The translations under genes were made by a program, and so were the position numbers. DNA of 21,227 nt, taken from Solicoccozyma terricola. Taxonomy: Eukaryota; Basidiomycota; Tremellomycetes; Filobasidiales; Piskurozymaceae. A model generated the notes under the pieces. The model saw nothing but the letters and a program-made list of their open reading frames with translations. It ran no database searches and had not been told where the DNA came from. The stretch covers positions 718,257 through 739,483 of the forward strand of contig BCLD01000007.1 in the NCBI GenBank assembly GCA_001600875.1, in the 5' to 3' direction. Every line of letters starts with the position of its first letter. Positions within the stretch are counted from its first letter, which is position 1. Positions 11,035 through 18,237 of the stretch are shown here, one piece after another.

Positions 11035-13605
11035 ATGACCACCACTAGACGCGCATCAGCCAGACTGTCCGGTGGTTCAGTAGACGATCAGGTCGCTCAG
11101 CCAACTATCGCGTCCTCTAGTCGCACCACGATAACCAACACCTCCGCCGCGGCAGACGGAGCTCAGAGGACAGCCAGGAAGAGAAGAAGTGTAGAGGGTG
11201 GAGAGGTAGAAGGCGCTGTGGCAAGCAGGTCGTTGGGTGCGGAGGTCACAGCTCCGGCTGGGAAGAAGAGAAAGGTTGCGAATGAGGTAGGTGCAAGGAG
11301 GCAGCGCAGCAGGAGCACCGGGAGTGGAACGGCCGACCTGACCAGTGTCAAAACGTGTTGTAATCCAGATGTTCGCAACTAAAACAGCACAAGTCCGCAA
11401 GGGCAAGTCCAGTGAGTAGATGATTTTGGAGCCCTCCGATGGGCAATTGGCATTTGGAACAATGAGTTAACATTGGTTCTACCCGCCAGCCTTCAATCCA
11501 ACACCTCTTCCTGCAACTCCAGCGAAACCGATGGATGCTATAGCCGAACCATCAACCATCCCTCAATCACAATCACACGGCTTCGCACCACCCCCACCAC
11601 CACCTTCCGAACGGAATATCGCTCGACGGCGCGCTTCTGCACGCGGAAATCTAGGCGACGTCGACATGATGGATTCACCACCTCTTGTACCGATCGATCA
11701 AGCTCCAAACAAGACTACACATAGGAAAGGAAAGTCGGTTGACAAGACGATAGTGAACGGGAAAAGAGCAGGAGGAGTGCACGAGGTGGTTGACGGTTTG
11801 GATGAGGACGGACTGAGCCTCGAAGCTGAACTAGGATTGGAGCGAGATAAGGAAGCACGGCAGATATCCAATGAAGTGAGTCAATTGGTCAATACTTGAC
11901 GCCGTGTCGGAGACTTGTTCAACAACGGCGCTGACAATTTCGACATTCTGGGTCTGCCAGCATAAACGATCAGCAGCTTCTACACCTGGGGCTCCGTCAT
12001 TGTCCCTCCTCTCTTTCAAATCCACCGAACAAGCTGAAATCTTGGCACCTCGACCCGTTTCACCACCGCCTAAAGCCTTCGATTATCGCTTTCAAACACC
12101 TCGTCGTCCTGACGTCTCACGAAGACGTTCTCTCGCTCCTGCTACAGCTGCTGCTCTACGCGTCGGTGAAGCACTGAATCACGATGACGGGATGATCGTG
12201 CCAATTCCGATCAGCGATACACCAATGATCAAGAGGAATCAGGAGATGAGAAGGGAGAATGAGCGGAGGAGGAGCTCAATGACGCTGAGAGGGAATCGAA
12301 TGAGCGAGAGTTTGGGGAAGGGTGATATCAGTGGGTGGAAGCGTTACCTCCTCGTATTAGCCGTGAACATGATACTAACGAAATGGTCACCACGAAAGGC
12401 ACACCGCATACCTCCGTACCCACAAACACCTTATGGAAACATCTGACGCCATCCCTCCCCGAACCGATCAAAGCGCGACACCTTCTCATTTGGTTGACGA
12501 AACGCGCTCTGGACGGCGAACTCGATGAAACCCAGCTCATCAAAGGCAAGGAAAAGCAGAAGCCGACGCCGACGCCGACGTATGAGCGGACGGCGAAGGG
12601 GGAGCAAGTGGCCAAGGATGTACTGAACGAGTTGTTGGGAATGACAGCCAAGGGTCAGGTTGATACGAATGTGTTTCCTTTGCCAGTGAGTTTTGACAAG
12701 GGACGCGTTTGTTTTCGTGTGTGGCGGCTGCTCACAATCAACACACACACATTTCAATAGGGAGCAAAACCAGCTGGCGGAGAACTTCGACCACATCCGC
12801 GTAACGACGCCAATAAGAAGGCGTACGCATTGTTTGAAAGCCTGCTGGCGAAGTGAGTATGCAGAATATCATCAAAATTTTTGCATACGTCTGACTTTGT
12901 TGCCCTCCTACCCCTCAGATGTCGATCCGAAGCACCCAAGTGGCAAGCTCTTGTGGACACTGAGAATGCACGTCTTTCCGAATTCCTGAAGAAGGACAGA
13001 CCACGTATCTTGGGTCTTAAGCCGGAAGAACGGAGTCAACCGGTGTTATCGGGTGAAGGGGAGAGGGTGGATAGGTTGAAGCAGTGGAATAACCTGGCTG
13101 AAGAGGTGTTGACGAGTGCAGAGGAATTGGTGAAGATTCCGGAAGGAGAAGTGGAGTTTCAGGTGAGCAGCAAGTGTGGCTCACGGCGAGTGTGAAAAAA
13201 AGTCGCTAATGTACAGCGGTCGATCGCCAGGTCGACACCCTGCACCAGGCATCACATTCGGCTGTGCAATATTCTACTCAAGCATCCCGATTTATGGACG
13301 GTATCTTCGCGTCACTTGCTCAAGATCTTCGCAGTCGCGATGGTGTCGGTGTACCATCATCCACCGCATCAAGCAGCATCGCCGCGCCGGCTTCTCGCGA
13401 TCCCATCAATCTGCTTCGCGCTCTTGCTGCGACTGAGGCTGATCGTCAGACTGAGGAGACCGTCGTTGCTGCTAGCTCGTTACCTCCCGCTGCTATGGCT
13501 ACGCCTAGGAGAGCGGGAGCTGTAAGTGGTAGTGCGGCAACACCGAGGAGACAAGGGTTGGGAGCGACGATGACCCCGTCAAGACGTGGAAGGGAGGGCG
13601 GATAG
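11035..13605 (+). CDS. DSN1: Kinetochore MIS12-complex subunit Dsn1/Mis13, 8 exons
   Basis: Exons: 11035-11286, 11402-11411, 11490-11875, 11961-12330, 12399-12685, 12761-12852, 12919-13162, 13231-13605; 671 residues. Dsn1 is a subunit of the four-protein MIND/MIS12 complex that links CENP-C/CCAN to the Ndc80 complex. The N-terminal 300 residues are basic, Ser/Pro-rich and low in conservation, with RRASAR and GKKRKV patches. The Mis13 domain lies at about 310-585: TPHTSVP, then LPEPIKARHLLIWLTKRAL, and later VDTLHQASHSAVQYSTQ plus SRFMDGIFASLAQDL. The last 90 residues are Ala/Ser/Arg-rich. Exon 2 is a 10-nt microexon (Gly-Lys-Ser plus one base). The end of exon 4 has two in-frame donors, after 12321 and after 12330. 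The start is the first in-frame ATG after the SNF5 gene; its context is weak. Exons 1-3 are less certain than the rest. Confidence 0.87.
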
Positions 13606-13958
13606 ATGGATGAAGAGTCCTCCGCGCTGCCTGCGAGAGATTTATTTTGAATGTGGATTGTCGGCCGACCTGCTGGGGAGAACTTTTTTGTGTTCGCTCT
13701 CTCTACTCCTTTTCCTCGAGTTGTTTACAAAGTGAGGGCATGTATGCTCGCTACTTTTTCGTTCTTCGCTGTTTTATACTATTGGCTACCATCGTGATGT
13801 GACTGGGGAGGGAGGACTTGGCACGAGGCGAAGGTTGCGCGTTTCCTCCCTTTGCGTAGTATCACGACGTCCTCGTCAAATCTCGCATTATATTCAAAGC
13901 TGCATAAGTCCTGATCACTAGGTTACAACGATCCAGTCTCGTATAATGGATCTGATTA
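13606..13958. other. Convergent intergenic region between DSN1 and the MMtag gene
   Basis: The two genes end tail to tail, so these 353 bases should hold both 3' untranslated regions. No coding sequence, hairpin of note or repeat was seen. Overlapping 3' ends of the two transcripts are possible. Confidence 0.7.
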
Positions 13959-14988
13959 TCATTTTCCATGATCGCGGTCCCTATCTCGACGTCCATCCAC
14001 CTCCCGATCTCGACGTCCTCCTACCTCCCTATCGCGACGTCCGTCTACTCGTCTCTCGTCTGACCTTCTCGGCGACCTCTCCCGGTGTTCCCTATCTCTC
14101 AAACCGGGTGATCGACTTTGATATCTTGGTCTCTCCCTTTCCCTATCTGGTGATCGACTTTGATATCTTGATACCTGCCTTTCCCGGCGGTCTGGTCCAT
14201 CTACCCTTCTCTCGTCTGTTCTTCTCGGCGACCTCTCCCGGTATTCCTTGTCTCGGTGTTCCGGTGATCGGCTTCGATATCTTAATCCTTGCCTATCACC
14301 GTCTGATCTATCCAAAGTACGTTTCCCTTTCTGAGCTCGTTTGATTTCTTTACGGACTGATCGTTCCATTTCTTTCATCTCCTTTCTTTCTCGTTTTGCA
14401 CTGTGTGTATAGAAGAGGGTCGGGTGGGCATTCAGCGGACCACTCTTACACGCCCGCCGGGGGATAATCGATAGAGAAAAAACCCCCCTCTCCCCCAAAC
14501 CAATGACGACTCACGCTTTCCTAGCTGCTTTCTCCTCCTTTTCAGCTCTTTCCAATTCCAACTCCTTGTCCGATTTTTTCACCACTATTCCATTCGCACC
14601 TGTACCTTCTCCATCCCCTCCTGCTGCTCGATCCTTTGGTGCAAAACCTAACGCAACGGCCAACGCATCTTCTTCCATCTCTTTAATTCTCTTGATCTCT
14701 TCAGCCTTTTTCTCTGCCGCACGAGTCAGAGCATCTACTCCTACTTCATTCTCTCGAGAATACCAGTGGATATCCTTGTTCTTCTGCCATCTACCTGCTG
14801 GAGCATTGATGCTATGTCCGAGGTAGTTTTCACGATCTTTGTCTGCTTGAACGGCGGACCACTTGAATTCTGCTGCGCCGCCGCGAGTGCCTGTGGGAGA
14901 GGGAGGGGGGAGGGGTAAGTGAGGATAGAGGGTGATGTAGGTTGAGAGGACGGACACTGTGCTCACCTCCTCGAGTTGGATGGAACAT
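13959..14988 (-). CDS. MMtag-domain protein with Arg/Ser-rich tail (MMTAG2/C1orf35-like), 3 exons
   Basis: Exons in transcript order: 14967-14988, 14515-14890, 13959-14400; 279 residues. The N-terminus matches the MMtag domain (human MMTAG2): MFHPTRGGTRGG, FKWSAVQADKDRENYLGHS, INAPAGRWQKNKDIHWYSRE. After it comes a charged, probably helical region (about 60-170), including an ALAVALGF motif that corresponds to ALLAALGY in the human protein, then a Lys/Arg-rich segment. The tail (about 170-279) is built of Arg-Asp/Arg-Glu and RSRSP repeats, as in SR-type nuclear proteins. The biochemical role of the family is not established; the tail suggests an RNA-processing or nuclear-speckle setting, which is inference. 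The first exon codes only 7 residues plus one base. The tail contains an internal duplication. It diverges from the transporter gene. Confidence 0.9.
14038..14283 (-). repeat. Duplicated RS/RE-rich coding block in the MMtag gene
   Basis: Two copies of about 88 bases (14194-14283 and 14038-14126, offset about 157) encode near-identical blocks, one with SPEHRDKEYRERSPRRTDER and one with SPGLRDREHRERSPRRSDER, each ending in RVDG. A shorter SRSPDRERER unit lies between. The pattern indicates a coding duplication. The opposite strand is open for the same reason but is not a gene. Confidence 0.8.
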
Positions 14989-15352
14989 GGCTGGTACGTG
15001 GATGGCTGGATGGATGGATAGATGGATGATGATGATCTGTTCCGGAAACGGTGAACTGCATCCCTGCCGTCCCGCGGTGTTGACCCCGAATAAATCTCAG
15101 GGACGCGCTCCTCCTCTCCCTCCCACCCACGCCATCACACAACATCGATCGTGTCGTCGCGAACAGCTTCGTCTCCCCGTCTCGTCTACACCCACTCTCT
15201 CCCCTCCACTGCACCACATCCATCCGTCCTACCTGCCGCCACCACCTACTCCACCACCAACGACCCGCTACATCCTTAACCACCCTCACCTTCAACACCC
15301 CGTCCCTCTTGCTTATCCATCCATCGTCACAACACCTCTCCTCCATTCAACC
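14989..15352. promoter_or_regulatory. Divergent promoter region between the MMtag gene and the transporter gene
   Basis: These 364 bases lie between two start codons pointing apart and must supply both promoters and leaders. A GATG/GATGG microsatellite occupies about 15000-15035. From about 15110 to the transporter ATG the plus strand is strongly C/T/A-rich (CCACC and CATCC units), like the leaders of other genes here. No TATA box was identified. Confidence 0.6.
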
Positions 15353-17630
15353 ATGTCCAACCAGCGGAATGACGCCGAGGATGCTATCCCTCTCAACGTG
15401 AGTAGTCGGAAACCTTGATATCAGCGGAAAGATGTCGTAGAGGGGGTGTGTGCGACGACGCCGACCGTTGGGGCAGAGGGTAATTCGCGAAGAATTAGGA
15501 AGGTTGACGCCTTTTCCCTTTTTTTTTTCTTTCCCCCCCCCCCCTCTCTATTACTATTTCATCTTGGATCTATCATGTCATCAATCCCTACCCCCCCCGG
15601 GTCATCTCCCAATGTCGCTGTTCATCCACAAAGGCGATGCCGCGATCTTCCGATATGGGAAACTTCGCTGGTGACGAGAAACTAGAGATCAAGTGGGTGT
15701 ATAATCTTCCCATTCACCGTTTCACCCCGTAGTATAAAACGAAAAACCCTCACACTCTTCTACTTCCCCCATCCCCACTAGGCTCGACCAAGAAAAGTCG
15801 TTCCCCGCTCAACAACCAGCTAAAAAGATCACTATACCTGCTATGATCAGTACGTCGATATCCCCCGATCATGGATTTACCCAAAGTTGAAAGATGAGCT
15901 AATTGGGGCTGCTCTTACCCCAGTCATCCCAATTTGGATGGCATGCAGTATCTCAGTTATTTTGTATAACAGTGAGTTTGGTTTCTTCTCGCACAACAAG
16001 TGTAAGAGTAATACAATGGCAGTCGTTGACTCGTTAGGGGGTTTCGATATTCGCAGAATACCTCTTCTCCACACTTCAATTCCCTTTCCCGGTCTTCTTG
16101 ACCACATTCCATCTGGCGTTCGCTGTGAGTCCTCGAGAATGGGGAGAACGGAATGTGGGGAGGAAACTGTACTGATATTACGAGAACATCATCCCGGTTG
16201 TACATTTCATTGTCAGTCAATCGGTACGAGACTTCTTCAACGATTTACTACCCTAGTCGATGGCGCCAAGGAAATTGAAATGACAGTACGTATAGACACG
16301 CGTATTGGGGTCATGATTTCTGAATCTGCGGAAAAGCTGAAACGTTGCGTTACTTCCTCCAATGTCCTTAAGCGAGATCGTTGGGTACGGTCAATCCTCC
16401 CCATTGGAGCACTATTCTCTGGTAGTTTGATCTTGTCCAACTACGCGTATTTGAGGTGAGGAACCCCCCCCCCCCCCCCCCCCCCCCCCACCCCCGCGTG
16501 GCGGAATTCGGTAGCGTCAAAGAATGCTTGTTGACTCGCGTGAATATTCATCTTGAATCCCATTATTCAGCTTGTCCGTCTCATTCATCCAGATGCTCAA
16601 GGTAAGTTCCGCATGTAACTTTTTTATTTTTTGGAAAACAAAAGCAGGTTTTCCTTCCCTGAAACGAGAAAAAAATAACAAAACACAATATATCACTAGG
16701 CCTTCACACCCGTTGCTATCCTGCTCATCTCGTTCGCGTTCAAGATCCAAGATCCAAATGCGAGGTTGATGGCTATTGTAGCGATGATTTCAGTTGGGTG
16801 TGCACTCGGTAAGCAGGATTTGTTGAAGAGGGGAGACAAACCGTCGTTGGATTAGGCTGACCATGTTGAACATTCCGTTTTGATATTTCTTTTTGTTCCG
16901 CGTCACCGTTTTGTTTTATCACCTCCCCCCCCTAACAGCCGCATACGGTGAATTGCACTTTGAAATGGTAGGATTCCTCTGTCAATGCTCAGCTGTCCTC
17001 TTCGAGGCTTCTCGATTGGTCATGATTCAAATTCTCCTCCATGGGTTGAAGGTAAGAGGAGAGGCACACCTTTAACTATGACCAGGAGTTGCAAATTGCC
17101 AACGGTTTCTTTCCCATTTCACAGATGGATCCTCTCGTTTCCCTCCATTACTACGCACCCGTTTGCGCTTGTATCAACGCGTGCATCATCCCATTCACAG
17201 AGGGACTCGAGCCGTTCTATGCGCTCGGAAGGGTCGGAGCATTCACTTTGTTGACCAATGCCGGTATTGCCTTTGCATTGAATGTAAGTTTTGGGAATTT
17301 CTCGGTTCCACGGGGTCTAGGTGGGGAAGGGAAATTCTCATTACGTGATGGAATTTTGTGGTCTCTGTTCAGGTTGCCGCTGTCTTCCTCATCAGCGTTG
17401 GATCCGGTCTTATTCTCACTCTTGCTGGTGTGCTCAAGGATATTGTAAGCGCCGCGTTCCTCTGTGATTGATTGATCATGCGGGTGTTCCACTGACCATA
17501 TCGTTCTTTCCAGCTCCTCATCACCGGCTCTGTCCTCGCCTTTGGCTCAGAGGTCACCTTTATCCAAGTCTTTGGCTACTCGATCGCCTTGGGCGGATTG
17601 GTCGTTTTCAAGACCACCAGTGGAAAGTGA
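15353..17630 (+). CDS. Triose-phosphate-transporter family (DMT superfamily) membrane protein, 13 exons
   Basis: Exons: 15353-15397, 15634-15692, 15782-15849, 15924-15971, 16057-16124, 16217-16285, 16373-16455, 16571-16601, 16700-16808, 16939-17051, 17125-17283, 17373-17444, 17514-17630; 346 residues. It belongs to the TPT/DUF250 group of solute carriers (Golgi/ER nucleotide-sugar or phosphate-sugar antiporter relatives); the substrate cannot be read from sequence. After a hydrophilic N-tail of about 50 residues there are roughly 9-10 hydrophobic segments (about 59-73, 84-96, 126-146, 159-172, 180-193, 203-222, 240-257, 268-292, then two or more to 341). Family motifs are ILYNKYLFSTLQFPFPVFLT, YLSLSVSFIQMLKAFTPVA, AYGELHF, EASRLVMIQ, MDPLVSLHYYAPVCA, TLAGVLKDILLI and FGYSIALGGLVVF. 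Exon 2 is the least certain: its acceptor at 15633 is AAG, the only AG after the pyrimidine tract. Intron 7 has a 26-C run. Confidence 0.91.
16464..16489 (+). repeat. 26-base poly-C tract near the donor of transporter intron 7
   Basis: Twenty-six C begin only 9 nt into the intron 16456-16570, followed by an A and five more C. The position is beside the 5' splice site, unlike an ordinary polypyrimidine tract. Confidence 0.9.
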
Positions 17631-17654
17631 TTGGAGGCGGGCCGGGGAGGGCAG

Positions 17655-17657
<3 letters not shown>

Positions 17658-17686
<29 letters not shown>
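17658..17686 (+). repeat. 29-base poly-G tract
   Basis: Twenty-nine G start 28 bases after the transporter stop codon, preceded by GGGAGGGCAGGGA-like G-rich sequence. On the sense strand this could form a G-quadruplex in the 3' untranslated region. Confidence 0.9.
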
Positions 17687-17767
17687 AGGCATTGCAGTGG
17701 TATCCATCGCTGGCATGAGCAATGTAGGAGCGATTGGAGGGGGTGTACATGATGTAGGAATGATTGG

Positions 17768-17812
17768 ATCCCTTCGCTCGGCCGGCCGTAGTCGGTAGCC
17801 GAGCGAAGGGAT
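17768..17812. repeat. Perfect 15-bp inverted repeat (hairpin) with 15-nt loop
   Basis: Arms at 17768-17782 (ATCCCTTCGCTCGGC) and 17798-17812 are exact reverse complements; the loop is 17783-17797 and contains CGG/CCG trinucleotides that could extend pairing. It lies 138 bases after the transporter stop. In eukaryotic DNA it is not a factor-independent terminator; it may be a 3' untranslated RNA stem or a chance or mobile-element remnant. Confidence 0.85.
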
Positions 17813-17875
17813 AGACGTCGAGCTGTTGAGGTTGATATTTTCAACCATCTCGCATTGTCCGCTGACGAGTGGTTT

Positions 17876-17898
17876 GGGGGGGGGGGGGGGGGGGGGGG
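17876..17898 (+). repeat. 23-base poly-G tract
   Basis: A second pure G run, 64 bases after the hairpin and followed by further G-rich sequence (GGTGGGGAGGGGGG). Together with the run at 17658 it brackets the hairpin. Confidence 0.9.
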
Positions 17899-18065
17899 AA
17901 GGTGGGGAGGGGGGACTTTTTACGGGGGAAGGTTGGTGATATGGACTTTGGGATGATGCGTCCACGTCGAAAGCTGGTTGGAAAAGGGTCACTACAAATG
18001 GACCATGTGTTACTTCCAGTGCCTGTGTGTTTTGCTTTTTCTTTTTTGCTGTGCTCCTAGATGGT

Positions 18066-18074
18066 TATATATAT
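18066..18074 (+). promoter_or_regulatory. Possible TATA element of PRP17
   Basis: TATATATAT lies 164 bases before the PRP17 ATG in an otherwise GC-rich spacer. The distance fits a core promoter with a leader of about 100-130 nt. There is no other support. Confidence 0.3.
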
Positions 18075-18237
18075 GTGAACGGTGTGAGTGGTCCTTTGCC
18101 CCGCCACGACGGTAGTAACCCCTTGCCACGCGTGAGAAATTAAAAGTCGAAGCTGCTATTCCACCAGTCGGGGTGTGTACCAATATCCCTCTACGTCCTA
18201 CCTACCTTACCATCTTCCCCCCCCCCCCCCGATCATC

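Larger units (their letters stand above)
17631..18237. other. Intergenic region between transporter gene and PRP17, rich in poly-G
   Basis: No gene was recognised in these 607 bases. In order they hold a 29-G run, a near-repeat (two copies of TGTAGGA followed by ATTGGA-like sequence, about 17724-17769), a perfect hairpin, a 23-G run, a TATATATAT stretch and a 14-C run just before the PRP17 start. The first part is presumably the transporter 3' untranslated region, the last part the PRP17 promoter and leader. Confidence 0.75.

Noticed and set aside
13946..14344. Plus-strand frame of 132 codons with repeats
   Set aside because: It is the reverse complement of the RS/RE repeat tail of the MMtag gene; its repeats are inherited from that tail.
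15887..16459. 190-codon frame within the transporter gene
   Set aside because: It reads through two introns with GTGAGT/GTACGT donors; the spliced chain restores the transporter motifs, the read-through does not.
16963..16972. Possible donor GTAGGA after GAAATG in the transporter gene
   Set aside because: The frame continues through a typical membrane segment of the family to the real donor at 17052.
18175..18237. 21-codon N-terminal extension of Prp17
   Set aside because: It would need a GTG start and is mostly Pro from a C run; the family start [14 protein letters not shown] is the first in-frame ATG.
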